NCBI RefSeq assembly: GCF_042680125.1
Contig: NZ_JBHTNY010000034.1
Strand: one strand, 5' to 3'
Origin: Robinsoniella peoriensis
GTDB lineage: Bacteria > Bacillota > Clostridia > Lachnospirales > Lachnospiraceae
DNA: 64,000 bases
Shown here: piece by piece, positions 33,251 to 41,145 of the stretch
How the letters are laid out: each line of letters opens with the position of its first letter
Position numbering within the stretch: the first letter of the stretch is position 1
Made by a program: the position numbers and the translations under genes
Notes under the pieces: model-generated
The model's input: only the letters and a program-made list of their open reading frames with translations
Told to the model about the DNA's origin: nothing
The model's database searches: none

Positions 33251-34161
33251 TAGAAATATCCCTCCCTTTTTCTTCGCTCCATGCTGCCCGCCTCTTCTTT
33301 ATCAATCACCCGGGTGGTACGTTCAGAGGAAACTGCACTTAACGTTTCTTCGATAATTTCATCCAGCGTTGCTGCCCTGGATTCACATCCGCCTGTGAGG
33401 GGGTAACATCCCAGGGTACGGAATCTTACACTTTTATGCTGGATTTTTTCCTCCGGCAGCAATTCTAATCTGTCATCATCTACCATAATCAGATTGCCAT
33501 CCCTTTCAATAACCGGACGTTCTGCAGCAAAATATAACGGTACAATGTCAATATTTTCTCTTTTAATATACTGCCAGATATCTTTTTCGGTCCAGTTTGA
33601 AATTGGAAATACCCGCATACTTTCTCCCTTATGGATTTTCGTATTATATAATTTCCACATTTCCGGACGCTGGTTCTTGGGATCCCAGGCATGGGCTTCA
33701 TTTCGAAAAGAAAAGATTCTCTCTTTTGCCCTTGCTTTTTCTTCATCACGGCGTCCGCCTCCAAATGCAGCCGTAAAACCATACTTTGTAAGTGCCTGTT
33801 TTAATGCCTGAGTCTTCATAATATCCGTATATGCAGCTCCATGGTCAAAGGGGTTGATTCTCTGGCGTATTCCCTCTTCATTGCTGTATACCAGCATCTC
33901 AATCCCCAATTCCTCCGCTTTTCTGTCTCGGAACTCTATCATTTCATGAAACTTCCATGTGGTATCTATATGTAAAAACGGGAATGGCGGTTTCTGCGGA
34001 TAGAATGCCTTTAATGCCAGATGCAGCATAACGGAACTATCCTTTCCAATGGAGTACAGCATAACCGGTTTCTCACATTCTGCCGCCACTTCCCGTATTA
34101 TATAAATTGCCTCCGCTTCCAATTCGTCTAAATGAGATAATTCATTCGATATTTTCTTCAT
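33250..34161 (-). CDS. cysD: sulfate adenylyltransferase subunit CysD
   Basis: A 303-residue small subunit of ATP sulfurylase, closely following CysD: pyrophosphatase-loop motif MLYSIGKDSSVMLHLA, AFGGGRRDEEKARAKER, and the C-terminus SMERRKREGYF, all typical. The start at MKKISNE matches the family. A GTG 23 codons earlier, with a well-spaced AAAGGA site, is in frame and reads through a structured leader, so a 326-residue form is possible. It catalyses sulfate adenylation with CysN and forms an operon with cysN and the APS reductase-like genes. Confidence 0.95.
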   Translation of the reverse strand: MKKISNELSHLDELEAEAIYIIREVAAECEKPVMLYSIGKDSSVMLHLALKAFYPQKPPFPFLHIDTTWKFHEMIEFRDRKAEELGIEMLVYSNEEGIRQRINPFDHGAAYTDIMKTQALKQALTKYGFTAAFGGGRRDEEKARAKERIFSFRNEAHAWDPKNQRPEMWKLYNTKIHKGESMRVFPISNWTEKDIWQYIKRENIDIVPLYFAAERPVIERDGNLIMVDDDRLELLPEEKIQHKSVRFRTLGCYPLTGGCESRAATLDEIIEETLSAVSSERTTRVIDKEEAGSMERRKREGYF

Positions 34162-34272
34162 ATTTATACCCATTACATATTGCAGGATTGCCTGCAATAC
34201 TGCCACAATAAAACAGGTTGAAAGAATCACACTGTGGCTTCCTTTCTAAATCATAATTTTCTTTCAACCTTT
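34162..34272 (-). promoter_or_regulatory. structured leader element (copy 2) upstream of cysD
   Basis: A perfect 12-bp stem AGGTTGAAAGAA/TTCTTTCAACCT (arms 34215-34226 and 34259-34270) has a ribosome site AGAAAGGA in its loop. A second hairpin ATTGCAGG/CCTGCAAT (34179-34198, 4-base loop) follows, about 17 bases before the cysD ATG. The upstream GTG frame (starting MILSTC) continues into cysD without a stop. Confidence 0.65.
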
Positions 34273-34341
34273 ATTCCTCCTAATTGCTGTATGGTCACTG
34301 TCTGGAGCGTGTCTTAAATTCATTCCCTCCATCTGCACTCC

Positions 34342-34656
34342 TCAATATTGATTTGCATCCTTTTTATTAACTTCGATTGTTACCGTCGTGCCATCTGTTT
34401 TCTCTACTTTCCAGTAAAGCAGATCCCCTTTTTCCTCCACAGACAGCAGGCTTCCTTTTCCTCCCATATCCGCACCCAGGTAAAGGGAAATCGCATTTAC
34501 GGGACACTCTTTTACGCAGGATGCACAGCCCCAGCAGTCTCTGGGATAAGCAATATACGCTTTTCGATCCTGATCTGCCTTCAATAAACTGCCCGGACAC
34601 ACCATACGGCATTTTCCGCATCCGATGCATACATCCCTTTTAATTGTTATGCTCAT
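34342..34656 (-). CDS. aprB: ferredoxin-like APS reductase subunit (AprB-like)
   Basis: A 104-residue iron-sulfur protein with two 4Fe-4S motifs, CIGCGKCRMVCPGS and CWGCASCVKECP, in the AprB arrangement. It is shorter than dissimilatory AprB (about 150 residues) because the C-terminal tail is missing. It overlaps the AprA-like gene by 17 bases with a GGAGGGAG site, so the two are coupled. It should feed electrons to the AprA-like flavoprotein for reduction of APS to sulfite and AMP. Confidence 0.85.
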   Translation of the reverse strand: MSITIKRDVCIGCGKCRMVCPGSLLKADQDRKAYIAYPRDCWGCASCVKECPVNAISLYLGADMGGKGSLLSVEEKGDLLYWKVEKTDGTTVTIEVNKKDANQY

Positions 34657-36346
34657 ACTGCTCCCTCCTTCCCGTCAGCTTCCGGTATAAGATTTTAATT
34701 TCGCCATCCTCCATGCGGGAATTTACATACTTCATCCATTCAGGATCTTTCCGCGGATAATCCAGATTTTCATTAAAGCTGTTCCACCGGGTCTCCCTGC
34801 GTGCCCTGAGGTGCGCAATCAGAGTCAGACAGACCACCAGACGTTCTTTCAGTTCATATACAAACATCACTTCATGCATATCTGCTGCAGACAGATTTTC
34901 CGCCAATGCCATTAGTTCCTTTATCTTTCTTTCAGCCATATTCAGTTGTTTCCCATTGTACTGATAATGGTTCGAAATCCCTCCTGCATAAGTATCCATA
35001 ACCTTCTGCATCGCTTCTTCCAGCTGTTCCGTTGAAAACAGTCCTGGTCTATTCTCCAGTATTTCTTGAATTTCTTTCGCTTTTTCAATACTCACCTGTT
35101 CAAATAAACCATCATTATTTTCCGTCAAAGCAGCAGCATTGCTCCTTTCTAAATCTTCCAGTATTGCCTGTGCCGCAATCTCGCCTTCCGCCAGTGCTCC
35201 GGTTACATATTTCTGGGGACATCCACCAGCCACATCTCCGGCTGCATAAAGTCCTGTTATGGTAGTTCTTCGTTTGGTATCGACCCAATATCCACTTGCT
35301 GTGTGTCCCCCGACAATATATGGTTCCGTCCCTTCAATCTCCACATCTGCTGCACTTGGCGGCTTGCCTTCCTCTATCCATTTCAGCGTTTGGGACGGCG
35401 CCATATTCAGATAAGCTTTCATTAAATCCAGATCCCGTTCTTTGGAAACTCCAGTTGTCTTAAGATAACAGGGCCCCCGGCCTGCAAGATTTTCTTTTAC
35501 GGTTCCATAAACCCGCTGAGAGGTAGAAATCCCGTACTTTTCCTCATAAAATTCTCCTCGGGCATTCATCTGTTTTGCTCCCGCGCCCTGGGCTATGGTA
35601 CCGGTCGGTGCGATTGTATCTTTGCAGCGAAGTGCAATAAACCGCATCTCAAAAGTCGTCATCTCTGCCCCGGCACGAATTCCCATAGCATATCCACCGC
35701 CTGTATTAAAAGGCGGATACCACATTTTATGTCTTGAAAATCCGGGATTGTTTGGTCGGTACAGCCCTGCAGCGCCTCCTGTAGCACAAAGCACGGCTTT
35801 TGCTTCTATCACATAGATCACCGGATCTTCCACTCCAATTCCTACGGCTCCCAGAATTTTATTATCTTTCATGATATAGTCAATGATATGAACCTGGTTC
35901 ATCACCTGAACATCCTTTAATCCCTGCACCGCATCTGCCAGAAGCGGTTTTATATTTTCTCCGTTAATTTTAATATTCCTTTTTCCCCGGGTGACGTACT
36001 CCCCATTTTCATCTTTAAGAATCACAAGTCCCAGGGCTTCCAGCTGTTCGGTTACACCATTCAGCCTTTCAGACATGGTCAGCAGCAGGTCTTCCCTTAC
36101 GATTTCATTTGCATCTTTCTTTGCATAATCAACGTAGTCTTCGGGTATCATCCCTTTTGTAACATAAGCATTGAGTGCATTCACTCCTGCTGCAAGGCAT
36201 CCGCTTCTCTTAATATTTGCCTTTTCGGCAATTAAGACAGATGCATCACCTTCCCGGCGGATGGTCAATGCAGCGTAACATCCGGCAGTTCCGCCACCAA
36301 TAATCAAAATGTCGCTTTTAAGTCTTTTTACCTGTAACTTTTTCAT
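34640..36346 (-). CDS. aprA: APS reductase alpha subunit-like flavoprotein (AprA-like)
   Basis: A 568-residue FAD-dependent oxidoreductase of the AprA/fumarate reductase superfamily. The FAD-binding motif is ILIIGGGTAGCYAALTI near residue 14; further markers are LCATGGAAGLYRP, GDVAGGCPQKYV and C-terminal helical segments. It sits between the sulfate ABC transporter and the cysD/cysN genes, so reducing APS to sulfite in assimilation fits best. Fumarate reductase-like activity is the alternative. Canonical AprA proteins are longer (about 600-650 residues). AAAAGGAG precedes the ATG. Confidence 0.85.
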   Translation of the reverse strand: MKKLQVKRLKSDILIIGGGTAGCYAALTIRREGDASVLIAEKANIKRSGCLAAGVNALNAYVTKGMIPEDYVDYAKKDANEIVREDLLLTMSERLNGVTEQLEALGLVILKDENGEYVTRGKRNIKINGENIKPLLADAVQGLKDVQVMNQVHIIDYIMKDNKILGAVGIGVEDPVIYVIEAKAVLCATGGAAGLYRPNNPGFSRHKMWYPPFNTGGGYAMGIRAGAEMTTFEMRFIALRCKDTIAPTGTIAQGAGAKQMNARGEFYEEKYGISTSQRVYGTVKENLAGRGPCYLKTTGVSKERDLDLMKAYLNMAPSQTLKWIEEGKPPSAADVEIEGTEPYIVGGHTASGYWVDTKRRTTITGLYAAGDVAGGCPQKYVTGALAEGEIAAQAILEDLERSNAAALTENNDGLFEQVSIEKAKEIQEILENRPGLFSTEQLEEAMQKVMDTYAGGISNHYQYNGKQLNMAERKIKELMALAENLSAADMHEVMFVYELKERLVVCLTLIAHLRARRETRWNSFNENLDYPRKDPEWMKYVNSRMEDGEIKILYRKLTGRREQYEHNN

Positions 36347-36383
36347 AATCGGCTCCTTTTATTCCCGCCGGCAACGAGCCAAA

Positions 36384-36442
36384 GTCAAGCTTGCCTGGCC
36401 TTGACGACTGCCGAGAGGGTTGCTGAACGTCCAATGGACGTT
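36384..36442 (-). repeat. two palindromes between cysA and the AprA-like gene
   Basis: GTCAAG/CTTGAC (36384-36405, 10-base loop) and AACGTCCA/TGGACGTT (36426-36442, 1-base loop) fill much of the 130-base gap. A GTTTGAAAATATGC motif, as in other repeats of the window, flanks them. They resemble other members of the palindromic repeat family. Confidence 0.5.
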
Positions 36443-36476
36443 TGTCGTTCATCCATTGCATATTTTCAAACAGAAT

Positions 36477-37538
36477 CTAAAGATAAATCAGATTAGTTTC
36501 CTGAAGATTCTGATTTTCTACCAGCCTTGCGCTGCGTTCATCGAATTCATACAGCTTATAGATCAATACACTCACCTCATCACCGGACTTTAGCAATTCC
36601 TTCTCCAGAGGCCAGTTTGCCGTGAGGGTAAGATCTCCTACCAGAACCCGGACCTCCTGATAGCTGCCGCGAAATGAACTTTCACACACAACCCCGTCTT
36701 CACAGGCATGAACAAACTGTTTCATCTTGCCACGCTTTGCAATTTTGATAAATTCAGGCCGGATTACTGCTTTTCTGGATTCTTTTCCTGCATCAAATCC
36801 TTTTAATCGTCCATAATTGTCCAGAACCGCAGACTCTCCTACAAATTGTGCCACAAAAGGCGTTGCAGGGTGTCTGTAAATATTATCCGGAGTCCCCATC
36901 TGTTCTACTCTGCCCCGGTTAGTAATTATAATATCATCTGCAACCTCTACCGCCTCATCCTGGTCATGGGTTACAAAGATACTGGTTATTCCCACTGTAT
37001 TAATCATTTCTTTTAACCAGCTTCGCAGTTCCTTTCGCACCTTAGCATCAATAGCAGCAAAAGGTTCATCCAGGAGCAGCAGCTGGGGATTTGGTGCAAG
37101 TGCCCTGGCAAATGCCACACGCTGCCTCTGGCCTCCCGACAATTGATGGGGATACCGCTTTTCCAGTCCATCCAGGCCGATCAGATGCACCAGCTCCATA
37201 ACCCGGCTATGTATCTTTTCTTTACTCTGTTTTTTTATCCGAAGCCCAAATGCAATATTTTCAAATACAGTCATATACCGGAACAACGCGTAGCTTTGAA
37301 ATACAAATCCGATTCCCCGCTTACTTGGTTCCTGATCATTGACCCGGATGCCGTCAATGAATATATCCCCGTCATCCGGCGTCTCAAGCCCTGCTATCAT
37401 ACGAAGAATCGTTGTCTTTCCGCTGCCGCTGGGTCCAAGGAGCCCCGCCATTCTGCCCTTTTCGATACCAAAGCTCACCTGATCAGATGCGGTATAGTCG
37501 CCAAAGGTTTTCCGAATATTTTTTAACTCCACATACAT
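36477..37538 (-). CDS. cysA: sulfate ABC transporter ATPase CysA
   Basis: A 353-residue ATPase of the sulfate/thiosulfate importer. Walker A is GPSGSGKTTILRM, the signature LSGGQRQRVAFARA, Walker B LLLLDEPFAAID, and a C-terminal TOBE-type regulatory region follows. It overlaps the cysW end by one base, and the gene order sbp-cysT-cysW-cysA is typical of the sulfate importer. It energises uptake of sulfate for the sulfurylase and reductase encoded downstream. Confidence 0.94.
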   Translation of the reverse strand: MYVELKNIRKTFGDYTASDQVSFGIEKGRMAGLLGPSGSGKTTILRMIAGLETPDDGDIFIDGIRVNDQEPSKRGIGFVFQSYALFRYMTVFENIAFGLRIKKQSKEKIHSRVMELVHLIGLDGLEKRYPHQLSGGQRQRVAFARALAPNPQLLLLDEPFAAIDAKVRKELRSWLKEMINTVGITSIFVTHDQDEAVEVADDIIITNRGRVEQMGTPDNIYRHPATPFVAQFVGESAVLDNYGRLKGFDAGKESRKAVIRPEFIKIAKRGKMKQFVHACEDGVVCESSFRGSYQEVRVLVGDLTLTANWPLEKELLKSGDEVSVLIYKLYEFDERSARLVENQNLQETNLIYL

Positions 37539-38362
37539 TAGCGGCCACCTCCTTTTTTCCCTTTATATTCAACCAGATTTCTTAAAATAAGAATAACAAC
37601 TGCCAGCAGCACCAGAATCGTAGACACTGCAAATGCCTGTGAAAACTTAAATTCATTGTATAAAATCTCCACATGAAGCGGCAATGTGTTGGTTTTCCCT
37701 CTCAGATGTCCGGAAATAACGGACACTGCTCCAAACTCTCCTACTGCTCTGGCTGTACATAAAATAATTCCATATAGCAAAGCCCACTTTATATGAGGAA
37801 ATGTAATCTTACGAAAGATCGTAAAGCCTCCCGCTCCCATAAGTGCTGCCGCCTCTTCCTCATCGGTTCCCTGGGCATTCAGTACCGGTATCAGCTCCCT
37901 GGAAATAAAGGGAAATGTAACAAAAATCGTTGCCAGTATAATGCCGGGAATAGCAAATACAATTTTAATATCCGCCGTCTGCAGCAGAGGATATGCCCAC
38001 CCGATTCTGCCAAAGGTCATAGAAAGCACCAGACCGGCTATAACCGGGGAAATGGCAAATGGAATGTCAATCAGTGTTGTTACAAACTTCTTTCCCCGGA
38101 AATGGTACTTGGTCACTGCCCAGGCTGCAAAAACTCCGAACAGGGTATTTACCGCTACCGCAGCCCCCGTCGCTTTTAATGTGAGAAAAAAGGCTTTCAG
38201 CGTATATTCATCTGTGATTGCCTTTGTATAAGCTTCCCAGCCTCCCCGCATTGCCTCTCTTACAATTACAAGTAACGGCAGAATCAGCAATACCGTTAAA
38301 AAAATAAGACTGATTCCGATCAGTACTATTTTTGTAACCCGGTTTTCCTGTTTTTCTTTCAT
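37538..38362 (-). CDS. cysW: sulfate ABC transporter permease CysW
   Basis: A 274-residue inner-membrane permease with six hydrophobic segments and the EAA loop (EEEAAALMGAGGFTIFRKI) that contacts the ATPase. The start at MKEKQENRV is supported by an AGGAGG site; an in-frame ATG 13 codons upstream lacks one. It lies between cysT and cysA. It forms the pore with CysT. Confidence 0.92.
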   Translation of the reverse strand: MKEKQENRVTKIVLIGISLIFLTVLLILPLLVIVREAMRGGWEAYTKAITDEYTLKAFFLTLKATGAAVAVNTLFGVFAAWAVTKYHFRGKKFVTTLIDIPFAISPVIAGLVLSMTFGRIGWAYPLLQTADIKIVFAIPGIILATIFVTFPFISRELIPVLNAQGTDEEEAAALMGAGGFTIFRKITFPHIKWALLYGIILCTARAVGEFGAVSVISGHLRGKTNTLPLHVEILYNEFKFSQAFAVSTILVLLAVVILILRNLVEYKGKKGGGR

Positions 38363-38375
38363 ATCCGCCTTCCTC

Positions 38376-39209
38376 CTATTCTCCTGCAAACTTTCCCGCA
38401 TAGATCTGTACCGAGTTAATCAATAATAATATTAAAAATGAGATCAGAAGCATTACCAACGCAATTGCTGTGGCTCCTTCATAATCGAATTGTTCCAGTT
38501 TTCCCATAATCAGCAACGGGGCGATCTCTGTTTTATATGGAATATTTCCTGCAATAAATACCACACTGCCATACTCCCCAAGGGCTCTGGCAAATGCCAA
38601 ACCAAATCCGGTCAGCAGCGCCGGTGTAATCTCCGGCAGTATAATGCAGAAAAAAGAAACCACTCTTCCGGCACCAAGCATCGCTGCTGCCTCCTCATAT
38701 TGTCTGTCTAACTTTTCAAGAACAGGTTGAACTGACCTTACGATAAATGGTATCCCGATAAATATCATGGCTATGGTAATTCCAACACGGGTATAGGCAA
38801 TTTTAATTCCTGCCTTTGCAAACAGTCCGCCAATCCACCCATTATCGGAATACAGCGTCGTTAGCGCAATACCTGCTACTGCTGTGGGAATCGCAAATGG
38901 CAGTTCAATCAAACCATCTGCAATTCGTTTCAATGGAAAATCATACCTTACCAGAACCCAGGCTAAGATGACCCCAAAAAAACTATTGATCAGCGCCGCA
39001 ATCAATGCACACAGAAAACTCACCTTATAGCCGTCCATAATTCTCCTGTCCGTAACAATCCCTACGAATTCGGCAAATCCCAGCCCTGATGCGCTGATCA
39101 CAATAGACGCCAGGGGAATGATAACGATCAGCCCAAGCAATGCCAGTGTAATACCCATTGTGAGACCGAATCCCGGAATCACTCTTTTTGATCTTTGTTT
39201 TCTTTTCAT
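38376..39209 (-). CDS. cysT: sulfate ABC transporter permease CysT
   Basis: A 277-residue permease with six membrane segments and an EAA loop (YEEAAAMLGAGRVVSFF). It is paralogous to CysW and forms the heterodimeric channel for sulfate. AGAAAGGAAATAT precedes the ATG. It follows the binding-protein gene by 81 bases. Confidence 0.92.
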   Translation of the reverse strand: MKRKQRSKRVIPGFGLTMGITLALLGLIVIIPLASIVISASGLGFAEFVGIVTDRRIMDGYKVSFLCALIAALINSFFGVILAWVLVRYDFPLKRIADGLIELPFAIPTAVAGIALTTLYSDNGWIGGLFAKAGIKIAYTRVGITIAMIFIGIPFIVRSVQPVLEKLDRQYEEAAAMLGAGRVVSFFCIILPEITPALLTGFGLAFARALGEYGSVVFIAGNIPYKTEIAPLLIMGKLEQFDYEGATAIALVMLLISFLILLLINSVQIYAGKFAGE

Positions 39210-39290
39210 ATATTTCCTTTCTCAGGGCGCAAATCCTGATGTCATAAATTTCAGTCACACTCTGGTCTTCTGCCGTTTCAGATCCCCATT

Positions 39291-40379
39291 TTAATTTGCT
39301 TCATAGATCTGGTCAAAGATACCACCGTCATCAAAATGTTTCTTCTGTACTTCTTCCCAACCGCCAAAGATTTTATCATCTATGGTAACCAGATTCATTT
39401 TCAGATTAAACTGTTTCCCATACTGAGAAGCAACTTTCTCATCTGAAGGGCGATAGTAATTTTCGGCGGCAATCCGCTGTCCCTCCTCTGAATAGAGGTA
39501 CTCCAGGTAGGCCTGAGCTGCCTTTCTGGTTCCTCTCTCATCTACCGTCTGATCCACTACTGCCACAGGGGGCTCCGCTTTGATACTGATATCCGGTGTA
39601 ATTAATTCATATTCATCAGGATGTTCCTTCATCGCCAGATATGCTTCATTCTCCCAGGCGAGAAGAACATCCCCCTGCCCGTTTTCCACAAATGTTGTCG
39701 TTGCGCCTCTGGCTCCCGAATCTAAAACCAGCACATTATCATATAACTTTTTGATAAACGATTTCACATTTTCCTCATCTCCCTGATAAGCTTTCTCTGC
39801 ATAAGCCCATGCTGCAAGATAATTCCACCTGGCTCCGCCTGACGTCTTGGGATTTGGTGTAATGACCTTTACATCTGGCTTGATCAGATCCTGCCATCCG
39901 CTGATCTGTGCCGGATTTCCCTTTCTTACGAGAAAAACAATGGTGGATGTATAAGGAGCACTGTTATCCTGCAGCTTACTCTGCCAGCCTTCCTTAATCA
40001 GTCCTGCATCCTGAATTGCTGTAATATCTGCTGCCAGTGCAAGTGTAACCACATCTGCCTCATTACCTTCAATAACGGACCTCGCCTGCTTTCCGGAACC
40101 CCCATGCGACTGTGTAATCTCGATCTCCTGACCCGTTTTTTCTTTCCAATATTTTGCAAAAGCCTCATTATAACGTTCATACAATTCCCTGGTTGGATCA
40201 TAGGAAACATTCGTGAGTTCTATCTTCTCCGTATTCGATCCCTCTTTCGCCTCTGCACTGGAAGCTTCTTTTTGGCAGCCCGTTAGTGCTGCTGCCGATA
40301 ATAAAATAGTTGTTAATAGCATCGTCAATCTGATCTTTCTTCCTTTTATTGCTAAGTCACTCTTCTTTTCATTTTTCAT
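39291..40379 (-). CDS. sbp: sulfate-binding lipoprotein
   Basis: A 362-residue exported substrate-binding protein of the sulfate ABC importer. The signal peptide ends with the lipobox LTGC, so it is lipid-anchored outside the membrane. Motifs of the family include NVSYDPTRELYERYN, SHGGSGKQARSV and LAAWAYA. The start has an AGAGGGGAT site. A terminator lies between yezD and this gene, so its expression may depend on read-through or on an additional promoter. Confidence 0.93.
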   Translation of the reverse strand: MKNEKKSDLAIKGRKIRLTMLLTTILLSAAALTGCQKEASSAEAKEGSNTEKIELTNVSYDPTRELYERYNEAFAKYWKEKTGQEIEITQSHGGSGKQARSVIEGNEADVVTLALAADITAIQDAGLIKEGWQSKLQDNSAPYTSTIVFLVRKGNPAQISGWQDLIKPDVKVITPNPKTSGGARWNYLAAWAYAEKAYQGDEENVKSFIKKLYDNVLVLDSGARGATTTFVENGQGDVLLAWENEAYLAMKEHPDEYELITPDISIKAEPPVAVVDQTVDERGTRKAAQAYLEYLYSEEGQRIAAENYYRPSDEKVASQYGKQFNLKMNLVTIDDKIFGGWEEVQKKHFDDGGIFDQIYEAN

Positions 40380-40423
40380 AATTTATCCCCTCTCTTTCTA
40401 TATTGAAAACTGCAGTACTGTAC

Positions 40424-40470
40424 AAAAAAACTAGAGATTTCGAAAATAATTTTTTCCGAAACCTCCAGTT
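40424..40470 (-). terminator. terminator/attenuator between yezD and sbp
   Basis: On the minus strand AACTGGAGGTTTCGGAAAA pairs with TTTTCGAAATCTCTAGTT, with some G-U pairs, and runs into TTTTTTT. It lies between the small yezD gene and the main sulfate operon, so it could attenuate the operon. Confidence 0.75.
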
Positions 40471-40481
40471 GACTGGTCAGT

Positions 40482-40637
40482 TTATCTTAATCTTTCTTTT
40501 ACATTTTTTTCAATCTGAACGATTCGTCCATCCTGGATGATAACCGAAACGGCACCATACTGCACCGACTCAATTGCCTGTATAACTTTTGTTATATCAT
40601 CTCTCTGTCCGTAAGAATCCACTTTCTTTTTTTCCAT
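40482..40637 (-). CDS. yezD: YezD-family (DUF2292) small protein
   Basis: A 51-residue protein whose pattern AIESVQYGAVSVIIQDG then VQIEKNVK matches the small YezD/DUF2292 family. That family is common beside sulfate transporter genes in Firmicutes, as far as I recall. AGAGGTGG precedes the ATG. It lies 18 bases after the cysteine-rich leader ORF and upstream of a terminator and sbp. Its function is not established; a role in sulfur regulation is inference. Confidence 0.8.
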   Translation of the reverse strand: MEKKKVDSYGQRDDITKVIQAIESVQYGAVSVIIQDGRIVQIEKNVKERLR

Positions 40638-40655
40638 TCATCCACCTCTTAACTT

Positions 40656-40751
40656 TCATATGCAAATACAGCAGTGCACCTGACAGGAACAACATCGGCA
40701 CATTCGTGCCTCCTCTATGTATATTTGATTTTGGTTTCTTCGAATATTCAT
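40656..40751 (-). CDS. cysteine-rich leader peptide of the sulfate operon
   Basis: A short ORF with two good starts. The longer, 31 residues from 40751, follows AAAGGAG with 7-base spacing. The shorter, 15 residues from 40703, follows GAGGAGG with 5-base spacing and reads MCRCCSCQVHCCICI: seven cysteines in 15 residues. It ends 18 bases before yezD and lies in the promoter-proximal leader of a sulfate assimilation operon. That composition and place fit a sensor of cysteinyl-tRNA supply, in the manner of amino acid attenuation leaders. The mechanism is inference; the ORF, its sites and its composition are seen directly. Confidence 0.7.
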   Translation of the reverse strand: MNIRRNQNQIYIEEARMCRCCSCQVHCCICI

Positions 40752-40823
40752 GTGAATTCTCCTTTCATACTTTTCTAATCCCATATAACCTATTAAGTAT
40801 ATCAAGTTAGTATGATATTAGCT

Positions 40824-40851
40824 ATTATATCCTTAATTTTACATTTGTCAA
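40824..40851 (-). promoter_or_regulatory. strong promoter of the sulfate operon
   Basis: TTGACA (40846-40851) and TATAAT (40824-40829) are separated by 16 bases. The start point would be near 40817, giving a leader of about 65 bases before the cysteine-rich ORF. Confidence 0.8.
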
Positions 40852-40874
40852 GTGGTTTTTTGAAATTAAATCTG

Positions 40875-40892
40875 GAAATCAGATCTGATTTC
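40875..40892. promoter_or_regulatory. 18-bp perfect palindrome upstream of the sulfate promoter
   Basis: GAAATCAGATCTGATTTC is its own complement and lies 24 bp upstream of the -35 box. It could be the binding site of an activator. No regulator gene is adjacent. Confidence 0.4.
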
Positions 40893-41084
40893 AAATTTGG
40901 ATTTCAAATCGGGAATTTAAATTAGGAAATACATAATACTCAATAAGCATATGATCGGTTCTAGAAAATATATTCACAATTTTACTAATCGGTTCTATAA
41001 TTTTGATAGGCATTTTGCTGATTAGGGGTTGCTGATTGAAGACGCTTTAGAGCAGCATCCGACTGGCTCCCATGGGTTGCTAAA

Positions 41085-41131
41085 CGGGCATTGAGCTGCG
41101 AAAGCCTTCCGGATTTTACAGCGAATGCCCG
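41085..41131 (-). terminator. hairpin after the MATE gene
   Basis: CGGGCATT/AATGCCCG (8 bp) and an inner GCTG/CAGC stem form a hairpin 15 bases beyond the MATE stop codon. The U run is absent, so termination is uncertain. Confidence 0.4.
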
Positions 41132-41145
41132 ACTCAACTACACAT

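Larger units (their letters stand above)
40638..41145. other. upstream region of the sulfate operon
   Basis: The 508-base gap contains the cysteine-rich leader ORF (40656-40751), a strong promoter (40824-40851), an 18-bp perfect palindrome upstream of it (40875-40892) and a long hairpin (41085-41131) next to the MATE gene stop. Between them is AT-rich sequence with no other supported gene. Confidence 0.6.

Noticed and set aside
40393..40480. SAM or T-box riboswitch ahead of the sulfate genes
   Set aside because: No conserved riboswitch or T-box sequence is visible; only a simple terminator hairpin is present.
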